From positions 1 through 10,763 of the forward strand of contig CACXGJ010000157.1 of the NCBI GenBank assembly GCA_902767125.1: a DNA stretch of 10,763 nt. Reading direction: 5' to 3'. A model generated the notes under the pieces. That model saw only the letters and a program-made list of their open reading frames with translations. It made no database searches and had not been told where the DNA came from. Positions 4,605 through 10,763 of the stretch are shown piece by piece. The DNA is from an uncultured Ruminococcus sp. GTDB taxonomy: Bacteria; Bacillota; Clostridia; Oscillospirales; Acutalibacteraceae. Each line of letters opens with the position of its first letter. The first letter of the stretch is position 1. The translations under genes were made by a program, and so were the position numbers.

Positions 4605-5717
4605 ATGTCAAACGACGCATTTTACAACAAGGTTAAGGAAGAAATAAATCGCATAGTCCGCAGATATGACGAAAACGGCTACAAGGTCAATCTTGCAGGG
4701 ATAACCGACATTATCATAAATCAATACCACATCGATACCTCTTACACCATTATCAAATCCATCTTCAATACCAAGGATAATCCCAAAAGCAATAGAATCA
4801 GAAAAATCCCGTTAGCCGAGCTTGCGGCTATCTGCGACATTTTGCAGGTACCGATGAGTGAAATCTGCAAATTTGATACTACACCCACGAAGGAATTGGT
4901 TCCCTCGTGGCTCATTCCGCGCAAAACCAACAGGGAAAGCCTGCCCGAGGTGCTGACAAATCCGTTTTATTACGGCAAATACTACTGCTATTATTTCAAG
5001 ACTAAACCTATTTCCAACGCAAAGCTCGGCAACAAATTCGCCGCTCAGGAGGCTGACCTCAGAACCGCTACCTTGGAAATCTCGGAAAAGCACGGCTTTT
5101 CATACGCTACACTGACCGAAACGTCTGACACTCCCAATTTTTCCAAAGAAGGGGTTTTGTGCCATTTTGTTTGTGAAGGAAAGATTTATTACCTCAGCGA
5201 GCGAAATCAAGCCTATGCCGCTCTGATGGACGAGGACGGAAAACGCATTGTTTGCCTCATGTTCGACTTTCACAACTACACTAAGGACGTTATGTTTTAC
5301 CGAACCGCGGCGATGCTGACCACCTCGACCGAGCAATACCCCAGACCGATTTATGAAAAAATCGTTCTACTGCGTACCGAACTCGACCTGAAAGACGAAT
5401 ACCATCAAAGAATCCTGCGCGGTATGCTGACGCTTGAATCCAATAAGCTGCTTGTAAAAAAGCAGGATTATGAGTGCTTGGTCAAAAAGAATCCCGATTT
5501 GCAAAAATTCAACAGCCAAACTGATGAATATTTGACGTTTATCGAATCGGAAATCCTCAACCAACACAACGATTTGGACTATGAACAAAAGAAAGAGCTG
5601 ATACTTCTCCTGCGTCAGAACAGCTATCTGAACATCCAGAATGTTGCAGGAGAGGATTATGACTTCGCCGACATGGTGAGACATATTCAACAGCGCGCTA
5701 AAAAGCCGAAGGAATGA
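4605..5717 (+). CDS. HTH-type regulator with large uncharacterised C-terminal domain
   Basis: A 370-residue soluble protein. Residues about 25-90 look like an XRE/Cro-C1-type DNA-binding region: LAGITDIIINQYHIDTSYTI, then IPLAELAAICDILQVPMSEI, which is the usual last helix pair of that fold. Residues about 115-265 form a mixed alpha/beta domain (NPFYYGKYYCYYFKTKPI, CHFVCEGKIYYLSERNQAYA, RIVCLMFDFHNY), and the last 100 residues are charged and helical. No catalytic motif is recognised. The start is the ATG at 4605 with AAGGAGGG eight bases before it. Placed divergent to the sigma-like gene, behind a perfect promoter, it is plausibly the element's repressor or sensor, analogous to regulators of ICE excision; that role is inference. 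The C-terminal domain might bind a signal molecule or peptide. The stop codon lies within the terminator stem. Confidence 0.8.
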   Translation: MSNDAFYNKVKEEINRIVRRYDENGYKVNLAGITDIIINQYHIDTSYTIIKSIFNTKDNPKSNRIRKIPLAELAAICDILQVPMSEICKFDTTPTKELVPSWLIPRKTNRESLPEVLTNPFYYGKYYCYYFKTKPISNAKLGNKFAAQEADLRTATLEISEKHGFSYATLTETSDTPNFSKEGVLCHFVCEGKIYYLSERNQAYAALMDEDGKRIVCLMFDFHNYTKDVMFYRTAAMLTTSTEQYPRPIYEKIVLLRTELDLKDEYHQRILRGMLTLESNKLLVKKQDYECLVKKNPDLQKFNSQTDEYLTFIESEILNQHNDLDYEQKKELILLLRQNSYLNIQNVAGEDYDFADMVRHIQQRAKKPKE

Positions 5718-5750
5718 CCGCACACGAGCCATTCCTTCGGCTTATATTTT
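5703..5750. terminator. Bidirectional intrinsic terminator, 14-bp perfect stem
   Basis: AAGCCGAAGGAATG (5703-5716) and CATTCCTTCGGCTT (5730-5743) pair perfectly around a 13-nt loop. TTATATTTTT follows on the plus strand and CTTTTTAG on the minus strand. It sits between the converging regulator and VanZ genes and can end both transcripts. Confidence 0.9.
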
Positions 5751-5795
5751 TCATTATTCTGTTTGTTGATAAAATGCTTTCCGCGCCCGGAATAC

Positions 5796-5885
5796 ATGAA
5801 TCCGCGCAGGGAACGCACCGATAAGCACGAGGAAAACACTAATCCGTATAAGGAACGCATCAATTCACGTGTGACTCAGGAGTAA
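5796..5885 (+). other. Short ORF or gene fragment of unknown origin
   Basis: The plus strand encodes MNPRRERTDKHEENTNPYKE and nine more residues before TAA. The same frame is open upstream (KCFPRPEY before the Met) and the codon choice looks coding, but there is no good ribosome binding site, and the end overlaps the 3' end of the VanZ gene on the other strand by 26 bases. It may be the leftover C-terminus of a lost mobile-element gene. No family is recognised. Confidence 0.2.
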
Positions 5886-6405
5886 TGAGCCAATGCTTTC
5901 GGGAGAGCAATCGAATTATCAGGTACGACGTTACGCCGATCATAACGCCAAGAGTATTCATGAGTACATCGTCCGTTTCGCATTTACCGAGGGAGAATAC
6001 ATATTGAACGACTTCTACTGCTATCGAGAGACCTATCCCGATTAGTATTGTCAACAGGGCTTTATACTTAAGCTTATCGGGCAGTGCATAAGGCAAGCTC
6101 AATCCAAGCGGCATAAACAGCAACATATTCATAAACATCGTGCGATATAATTCAGGCTGTACCTTCGCGTTTTCAAAGGATATGAAAGGAATCAAACTTA
6201 TTTCTCTAGCGTTTTCGTTGCCTCTCCCTAATACTGTAAACGTCAGAACAAGAATAACCGCCAAACTCGCACCAATTATTCCAACGATCCGTCTTGCTTT
6301 TCCGCGCAAAAGGAACATAGCAACTGTCCAAATCAGATAAATCGCTATTGTTTCTATATACACTTGGTTCATCGGCTGGACGTAGAAATCATGATGTAAA
6401 CTCAT
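5860..6405 (-). CDS. VanZ family membrane protein
   Basis: A 181-residue protein with about four or five transmembrane helices (roughly residues 15-33, 40-60, 90-108, 117-137, 146-167). The family signature is clear: MNMLLFMPLGLSLPY, then IAVEVVQYVF, and GKCETDDVLMNTLGVMIG with Glu131, Gln134, Asp145-Asp146 and Asn150. VanZ relatives act at the cell envelope; the founder gives low-level teicoplanin resistance, and many occur in surface polysaccharide or teichoic-acid type clusters. The biochemical activity is not settled. The ATG at 6405 overlaps the end of the acyltransferase gene by 17 bases, with AAGGGA before it, so the two form an operon. With no van genes nearby, an envelope-modification role fits better than antibiotic resistance. 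Confidence 0.93.
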   Translation of the reverse strand: MSLHHDFYVQPMNQVYIETIAIYLIWTVAMFLLRGKARRIVGIIGASLAVILVLTFTVLGRGNENAREISLIPFISFENAKVQPELYRTMFMNMLLFMPLGLSLPYALPDKLKYKALLTILIGIGLSIAVEVVQYVFSLGKCETDDVLMNTLGVMIGVTSYLIIRLLSRKHWLITPESHVN

Positions 6406-7495
6406 TTCCCTTTTTCTTCCATACTTTTCTTACAACAAAGCTAATCAATAATATTATCTTTATTCTGATAAACTCAACTGAAATACTGCCAAAATAAATG
6501 CAAACTACTGAAAGAAACATTATCAAAAGGCAGATTCCGGGAGTGTCAGTATATCTTTCTAATCCGACTAATTCTCTCCATAAAACTCCCCTAAAAGCGT
6601 TATGCTCATGGATAAGATAAACCGCAAATGATAACGAAGATATAATAGCAATAGTTTTTCCTGCATTTTTATATTCGTGATTCGATTTTAAGAACGCTAA
6701 AAACAATGCAACCGATGCTACAAGAACGAAAAACGATGTGTAACAGCACGAAGAAAGACTCAAAACAGCTCTAAGTGGTCCCGGAGCGAAATCTATCGAT
6801 ATTCGAATAATAAAAAATAACAACACAAAAGCAAGAAAACACAGCGTTGATTTCTTCGACTTGTATTCTTCTTCATTCTTTCTAATATACCCGGCAACAA
6901 GATATAGAACTATAAACCACAATAAGCTAAACCCGTATTCTGTTTCAAATGAATTGCCAAATATATTAAGTGACGGTAATAAACTGAACGTTGCTATAAC
7001 AACAAGCAAACCACTTCTATATTCTTGGTTAGTTAAGCTCCAAATCGCCTTGTTTAATAGAGGTGATACTATTACCAACAAACAATAATCTGTAAAGAAC
7101 CAATACTGGTTATTCAGTAACGGCAATGCTTGCTTAATCATCATTTTAGCACTAAATTCTACCCCACTTTGCGGTATTGCACATAGAATCAAGTATATTC
7201 CGACAGAATACATTTCTACTTGTATCCATAGCGGCAAAAGGTGCTTATAGTGTTTAATCAAGCATTCTCTGTTGATAGTTATGTTTTTGGCGCTAATAAA
7301 GTACCCCGTAATAAGCACAAAAACATTTACGCCAACAATACTAAAGGATTGTAACAAATCATTTGTAATCCCTATTAATCCAACTGGATTATATTCTGCT
7401 TCTTTAAGACCATATCCTCCTAAATGCAAGAATACTACCATTAACATCGAGAGGCATTTGAGTAAATCAATACTGTAATTCCTTTTAGCTTTCAT
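6389..7495 (-). CDS. Acyltransferase family 3 membrane protein (OafA/WecH-like)
   Basis: A 368-residue polytopic membrane protein with about ten transmembrane helices, of the family that moves acetyl or other acyl groups onto sugars of cell-surface glycans. The N-terminus NYSIDLLKCLSMLMVVFLHLG carries the conserved His24 of helix 1. VNVFVLITGYFI is the usual helix-2 motif, NNQYWFFTDYCLLVIVSPLL the typical central segment, and FAVYLIHEHNAFR the late one. The ATG at 7495 is preferred to the GTG at 7507 because GAGG lies six bases before it. It has its own promoter (7580-7608), followed by a GTAG-type microsatellite near the transcription start. VanZ follows with a 17-base overlap. The sequence is AT-rich compared with the recombinase and nucleotidyltransferase genes, consistent with horizontal transfer. 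Confidence 0.92.
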   Translation of the reverse strand: MKAKRNYSIDLLKCLSMLMVVFLHLGGYGLKEAEYNPVGLIGITNDLLQSFSIVGVNVFVLITGYFISAKNITINRECLIKHYKHLLPLWIQVEMYSVGIYLILCAIPQSGVEFSAKMMIKQALPLLNNQYWFFTDYCLLVIVSPLLNKAIWSLTNQEYRSGLLVVIATFSLLPSLNIFGNSFETEYGFSLLWFIVLYLVAGYIRKNEEEYKSKKSTLCFLAFVLLFFIIRISIDFAPGPLRAVLSLSSCCYTSFFVLVASVALFLAFLKSNHEYKNAGKTIAIISSLSFAVYLIHEHNAFRGVLWRELVGLERYTDTPGICLLIMFLSVVCIYFGSISVEFIRIKIILLISFVVRKVWKKKGNEFTS

Positions 7496-7555
7496 ACAAC
7501 GCCTCACAATTCTTTATTGAGTTGTTGCACAAAAGCAGACAAACTATTACTGTAT

Positions 7556-7575
7556 GTAGGTAGGTAGATAGGTAG
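7556..7575. repeat. Tetranucleotide microsatellite (GTAG, five units, one imperfect)
   Basis: Units are GTAG, GTAG, GTAG, ATAG, GTAG. It lies just downstream of the -10 box of the acyltransferase promoter, about at the predicted transcription start. Slippage here would alter the start of the transcript, not the protein. Confidence 0.85.
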
Positions 7576-7579
7576 GCTG

Positions 7580-7608
7580 ATTCTACTCTGCTTCATTGTA
7601 CTTGTCAA
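7580..7608 (-). promoter_or_regulatory. SigA-type promoter of the acyltransferase-VanZ operon
   Basis: On the minus strand TTGACA (7608-7603), a 17-base spacer and TAGAAT (7585-7580). The -35 box is perfect and the -10 box has one mismatch. It begins only 19 bases after the nucleotidyltransferase stop codon, so the operon need not depend on read-through. Confidence 0.8.
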
Positions 7609-7626
7609 GCCTTTCTAAACACTTTT

Positions 7627-8856
7627 TTATTTCATATTCTCAAACAGTTTCATCTGACTGTAAATATCTTTGCGCTTAGCCGCCTCCCTGAGCATAGCGG
7701 AGGTGTTTTTGCTCTTGCGCTTGCCGGAAACCAACAGCCCGATATATTTTCCACCCTCAGCGATCCAGCCGAACGGCAGAAATATCTTGCTTTTTTTGAT
7801 CCATTTGTAATCGGAATACGTCTTTTGATTCAGCGTGCCAAACATCTGCACAAAGACATTTTTATTATCAACCGTCCGCTCGCCGCGATTGGAGATGTAC
7901 TTTATCTCGCGGTAGCGGTTCATATCCTTCTTGCCGAAGTTGCCTCCGTTGAGAATATCGGTTATGAATTCATCAAGCAGTTCATCGGTGATCTTAGGAT
8001 TCTCTGCCCATTCTTTTTCGGGCATTCCCAAATACCGCTGTGATACAAGCGCCAGCGTCTGAGCGAATTTCCAGATACCGTAGCTTTTAAGCTTTGACTC
8101 AAACATATTTCTAAATTCGTCGCTGCTGAAGCTGTTGGCAAATACTGCCCAATCGCAAAGATGGCGCAACCCAAAGCCCTCGCTTGTCATATGAGAAATC
8201 ATGTGTAGCAGAATAATCAAGCCGTGATGAAACTTGTCCGGGATTCTGCACACCGCGCCGTCGAGCTCAACCAACACAGAGGTTTCAATTGTTCGGTCTA
8301 ATTCTTCGCTGATTAATTCACCGACTAATCCGTTCGGAATACCGTTTACAGAACGATGTTGTTCCCATATGCTGACACGATTACGCTTGAAAGCAATATG
8401 TATATTATCATCTTCACCACCATGATCAATAACAAATCCGGCACTCAACATCGCTTGCTTTGCTCTTTCAAAATCCTTCTCATATACAAGAAAGTCCACA
8501 TCACCCATATCTCGCAATGAAGAATCGGGATAATAGTAAGCCGACGCTAACCCCTTCATAGTGACATAAGGAATGCTGTTTTCCGTCATCAAACTGTGTA
8601 GCTCCGCATGCTCCATGAAGTTGTTGGTATTAGTTATAACATTCCCATAAAATTCTTCCTGATACTGCAAAAACTCGTTCGGAGATGATTTCTTGAGTTT
8701 TTCCTGCAAAAGCGGAAAGACGGTCGTAAAAACTGTCTGCGTTTTGGCTTCTTTCAGAATATCTGAAATATCACCCGTATTGATTTGTGGCTTATCCTCA
8801 CTGAAAAGTTGATATCCAACGATTGCGAGAAGTTGTTCCTGTATTGAATTCATCAT
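7627..8856 (-). CDS. NTP_transf_5 family nucleotidyltransferase
   Basis: A 409-residue cytoplasmic protein of the 'uncharacterised nucleotidyltransferase' family (PF14907 type), common in surface polysaccharide loci. The core reads YVTMKGLASAYYYPDSSLRD then MGDVDFLVYEKDFERA: Lys101-Gly102, Arg115, and the metal-binding pair Asp119 and Asp121 of the polymerase-beta fold. WEQHRSV (about 164-170) may supply a further acidic ligand. The C-terminal half is helical and basic. Substrates of this family are unknown; transfer of a nucleotidyl group to a sugar or protein acceptor is likely. The start is ATG at 8856 or the adjacent ATG at 8853; the ribosome binding site is weak (AAAGAG). No obvious promoter was found in the repeat-rich 500 bases upstream. 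Confidence 0.88.
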   Translation of the reverse strand: MMNSIQEQLLAIVGYQLFSEDKPQINTGDISDILKEAKTQTVFTTVFPLLQEKLKKSSPNEFLQYQEEFYGNVITNTNNFMEHAELHSLMTENSIPYVTMKGLASAYYYPDSSLRDMGDVDFLVYEKDFERAKQAMLSAGFVIDHGGEDDNIHIAFKRNRVSIWEQHRSVNGIPNGLVGELISEELDRTIETSVLVELDGAVCRIPDKFHHGLIILLHMISHMTSEGFGLRHLCDWAVFANSFSSDEFRNMFESKLKSYGIWKFAQTLALVSQRYLGMPEKEWAENPKITDELLDEFITDILNGGNFGKKDMNRYREIKYISNRGERTVDNKNVFVQMFGTLNQKTYSDYKWIKKSKIFLPFGWIAEGGKYIGLLVSGKRKSKNTSAMLREAAKRKDIYSQMKLFENMK

Positions 8857-9065
8857 ACTCTTTCGCTTTTCTTTGAGTTGAGTGTTCTACTGAATATTCC
8901 GCTTCGAGAGCCACGCTATTAGCAAGAATTTTGCCATCGTGATACAGTTTTGCACCGTATTTCACATTAATTGTCACCGCACTCAATAATTGATTTGGTG
9001 TACAACAGTTCAACTGACCATAAAGAAATAGTCGTTAATACAATAAACTTCCCCGGTGCAAGCAC

Positions 9066-9172
9066 TAAAGTGTCCACCAGACACTTTACCCTCGCCTTGC
9101 TCGGGCGGGGTATTAGCCTAAGAGGATGAATCCTCCCCTTCGGGCTCTTTCGCGGCAAGCCGCGGGGTATTA
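9066..9172. repeat. Hairpin cluster with an 11-bp direct repeat
   Basis: In order: a 9-bp perfect stem (9066-9074 with 9080-9088); CCTCGCC/GGCGGGG with one U-G pair (9090-9110); GAGGA/TCCTC (9122-9135); and GCGGC/GCCGC (9152-9163). GCGGGGTATTA occurs at 9105-9115 and 9162-9172, each time overlapping the end of a hairpin, suggesting two copies of a hairpin-plus-tail unit. This looks like an intergenic repeat family, or a structured RNA. Confidence 0.6.
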
Positions 9173-9183
9173 TACCCATTTCA

Positions 9184-9214
9184 ACTGGTCACTGGTCACT
9201 TGCCACTGGTCACT
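9184..9214. repeat. Tandem 7-bp repeat ACTGGTC
   Basis: ACTGGTC at 9184 and 9191, a variant ACTTGCC at 9198, ACTGGTC again at 9205, then ACT. Non-coding, with no known role here. Confidence 0.9.
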
Positions 9215-9359
9215 AATAAAACGTAATAAAGCTGCTATTCACCTACCAATCACTAGGCGATACTTCTTTATTTATATAATTTGCTCTTAGAATTATCCTA
9301 TTTCATTTCGTATGTCCGCAAGAAAAACTCAAAAACAACAAAAACATCTTTGTAAAAAA

Positions 9360-10403
9360 TCACTTAGTCTGAATTTTATTCCGCAATAGACCACTATGAT
9401 AAATACATTTCAATAATCGTGAAATTGGGTATGATAAAGCAAAAGACAAGCCAAAAACTATCAATAAATACAACTCGGGTATTGTTTGCAATTTTTCAAA
9501 ACGATTCAGAATTAAAATGACTAATCCATGAAACAAATATATTTCATAAGAAACATCACTAATAATCAGTAAAAATCTGTTATGCAGTTCAATTCGAGTT
9601 AATAGAGAAACTATTAAAACAACAAAAGTTAAAGTGACCAGAATTCTAAAATACTGTTTATTTATATCTTCTTCTAATCGTATATAAAAAGCAGCCAAAA
9701 CCGCAAATGAAATAATTGAAGTAATAATTAATCCCCAACTTTTTTTTAAGAAAAGCTTATCAAAAAATAATTGTTTATGTGCAAACAGTGCGCCAAAGAT
9801 AAAAGCAATGGTTGCAGGTGACCAATGTGGTAAAAAACAGTTTAATGACACAAATGAACATAGAATATAGAAAATAATATACGCAGTTTTTTTAGACTTT
9901 ATAAATCTAAAAGAAAAATAAAATATTATATACAGCTGCAATAAAACAAAAACGAACCATGAATATCTAACTACCGTATCTCCATAAAAAAATTGCAAAA
10001 TAACTCTTGAAAATTTAAAACCCTCAGAGAATATTGAATAATATAACAAATAAACAATAAGTGATATACAATACGGCAGTAAGAATGCAATTGCTCTTTT
10101 TTTTACAAAAGATTTCATATAGTCTTTCTTATGATTAAGAGAATATATAAGTCCATATCCCGAAAAAAAGAAAAACATAGCAACCATTAAAAAACCAATT
10201 GTTTGAATAGGTAAAAAAAGTACTCCGCAGTTTACTGTATTGCTTGTGTGGTAGAGAACCACACCTATAGTACATATTGCTTTGATGGAAATTGAATTCT
10301 TTTCTCCTAAATAATCCTGATTAACGCGAAAAAAATAAACTCTGGAATGATAAAAAACAGCAAATAATAATAAGCCAAAAAAAGCAAATGAAAAAATTAG
10401 CAT
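9360..10403 (-). CDS. Acyltransferase family 3 membrane protein, very AT-rich
   Basis: A 347-residue polytopic membrane protein with about ten transmembrane helices. An extra N-terminal helix (residues 1-20) precedes the conserved helix ISIKAICTIGVVLYHTSN with His52. Then come MFFFFSGYGLIYSL, FVKKRAIAFLLPY (basic loop motif), RYSWFVFVLLQLY and YEIYLFHGLVILI, all typical of the acyltransferase-3 family that acylates surface sugars. AGGA lies eight bases before the ATG at 10403. Base composition is strikingly poor in GC compared with the neighbouring nucleotidyltransferase gene, and an insertion sequence lies just upstream, so a foreign origin is likely. It is oriented like the other genes of the module but separated from them by a repeat-rich gap. 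Its acceptor cannot be named. It is a different subfamily from the acyltransferase at 6389-7495, since their signature motifs are spelled differently. Confidence 0.92.
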   Translation of the reverse strand: MLIFSFAFFGLLLFAVFYHSRVYFFRVNQDYLGEKNSISIKAICTIGVVLYHTSNTVNCGVLFLPIQTIGFLMVAMFFFFSGYGLIYSLNHKKDYMKSFVKKRAIAFLLPYCISLIVYLLYYSIFSEGFKFSRVILQFFYGDTVVRYSWFVFVLLQLYIIFYFSFRFIKSKKTAYIIFYILCSFVSLNCFLPHWSPATIAFIFGALFAHKQLFFDKLFLKKSWGLIITSIISFAVLAAFYIRLEEDINKQYFRILVTLTFVVLIVSLLTRIELHNRFLLIISDVSYEIYLFHGLVILILNRFEKLQTIPELYLLIVFGLSFALSYPISRLLKCIYHSGLLRNKIQTK

Positions 10404-10465
10404 CTATAACATCCTATCTTTGTAATAATCTGCTAAAGTTCAATCCGAATATCCTAAAACGATGT

Positions 10466-10500
10466 CACGTAAATATAGTATAGATAGTTATACACTAATG
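10466..10500. promoter_or_regulatory. Imperfect inverted repeat upstream of the second acyltransferase
   Basis: The minus strand contains TAGTGTATAACTATCTATAC followed by TA, an imperfect dyad (TAGTGTATA against TATACTA) with two -10-like boxes inside. It could be a promoter or operator for the acyltransferase; no -35 box is clear. Confidence 0.25.
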
Positions 10501-10646
10501 TTTTCCTGTATCGTTCTCCCGAAAAAAGCTATGCAGTATCAGTAACAAGTACATTTAGTGTGTAATTTCAGAAAAGGAAAAAGAAATACTATAACATTTA
10601 ATTTAAGGCAATACCGCACAAAGAAGTAGCGATAAAGACCAAGATG

Positions 10647-10655
10647 TGATATAAT
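10647..10655 (+). promoter_or_regulatory. Extended -10 promoter of the IS transposase
   Basis: TGATATAAT at 10647-10655 is a perfect extended -10 element. The predicted start (about 10661) falls at the ATG (10662), so the message would be leaderless or nearly so; no ribosome binding site is visible. Weak translation is common for transposases. Confidence 0.5.
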
Positions 10656-10661
10656 AGACGC

Positions 10662-10763
10662 ATGAACAAACAAATGAGTTTGTCAGCGTTTAACGACGAG
10701 CTGGCACAGGTACGCACCAAGAAAAAAGAATTCTTAAGCAAGATAGACCGCATTGTTCCGTGG
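10662..10763 (+). CDS. IS5-family transposase, N-terminal 34 residues (runs off window)
   Basis: The product begins MNKQMSLSAFNDELAQVRTK and continues KKEFLSKIDRIVPW. This matches the start of IS5-group DDE transposases (E. coli IS5 has a similar 'F...RRQTRKEIFLSRMEQILPW'). The DDE catalytic residues would lie beyond the window. It is oriented away from the acyltransferase and is preceded by its extended -10 box and a likely terminal repeat. Whether the gene is complete cannot be seen. Confidence 0.8.
   Translation, partial: MNKQMSLSAFNDELAQVRTKKKEFLSKIDRIVPW

Larger units (their letters stand above)
8857..9359. other. 500-base gene-free region between nucleotidyltransferase and second acyltransferase
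   Basis: No credible gene is seen on either strand. 8857-9065 is unstructured and has no convincing promoter; 9066-9172 holds a row of hairpins; 9184-9214 holds a 7-bp tandem repeat; 9215-9359 is AT-rich with nothing recognisable. Two overlapping minus-strand ORFs (71 and 70 codons) lack ribosome binding sites and run through the hairpins or into the next gene. Confidence 0.6.
10606..10763 (+). mobile_element. Left end of an IS5-family insertion sequence
   Basis: AAGGCAATACCGCACAAAG from about 10606, just before the transposase gene, resembles an IS5-group terminal inverted repeat (GG...GCACAAA pattern). The exact end cannot be fixed because the other terminus is outside the window. The element continues to the right. 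Confidence 0.6.

Noticed and set aside
8798..9013. 71-codon minus-strand ORF before the nucleotidyltransferase
   Set aside because: TTG start without SD, and it runs into the next gene in another frame; the sequence looks non-coding. Conservation in relatives could reopen this.
8967..9179. 70-codon minus-strand ORF across the hairpin cluster
   Set aside because: Reads through several perfect hairpins, which give low-complexity peptides; no SD.
9184..9214. CRISPR-like array
   Set aside because: Units are 7 bp and directly adjacent, without spacers.

Overview
The window looks like chromosomal DNA of a spore-forming Firmicute of the Clostridia, probably Ruminococcus/Oscillospiraceae-like. The reasons are a SpoVAD fragment at the left edge, strong GGAGG-type ribosome binding sites, consensus SigA promoters, and accessory families (DUF3789, a DUF6870-like protein, ICE-type sigma-like protein, TnpX-like large serine recombinase) typical of conjugative or mobilisable elements of gut Clostridia. 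No search could be run, so all assignments rest on reading motifs.

Region 1 (1-5743) is one end of a mobile element. At the left edge a piece of spoVAD on the minus strand loses its upstream half abruptly near position 77. Next comes a large serine recombinase gene split by a single in-frame amber codon (378-2030). Leading into it on the same strand are a DUF6870-like small protein, a 39-residue DUF3789 membrane protein and a MazF-type ribonuclease without a visible antitoxin. Then follow about 700 bases with no gene but dense RNA-like secondary structure, including a roughly 250-nt domain closed by a perfect 9-bp long-range helix. A sigma-like HTH gene lies beyond it; its leader carries an intrinsic terminator and a hairpin that hides its Shine-Dalgarno sequence. 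A divergently transcribed HTH regulator with a perfect consensus promoter completes the control region, and a 14-bp bidirectional terminator closes the block.

Region 2 (5743-10403) is a minus-strand surface-polysaccharide type module: NTP_transf_5 nucleotidyltransferase, then acyltransferase-3 plus VanZ as an overlapping pair behind their own TTGACA-17-TAGAAT promoter, and a second, very AT-rich acyltransferase-3. A 500-base gap at 8857-9359 holds hairpin repeats and a 7-bp tandem repeat.

Region 3 (about 10606-10763) is the left end of an IS5-family insertion sequence, with the start of its transposase running off the window.

Best candidates for something new: a recombinase element interrupting spoVAD (similar in layout to the sigK 'skin' elements, but here with a nonsense-mutated recombinase), the structured RNA domain at 3320-3572, and the sigma-gene leader.
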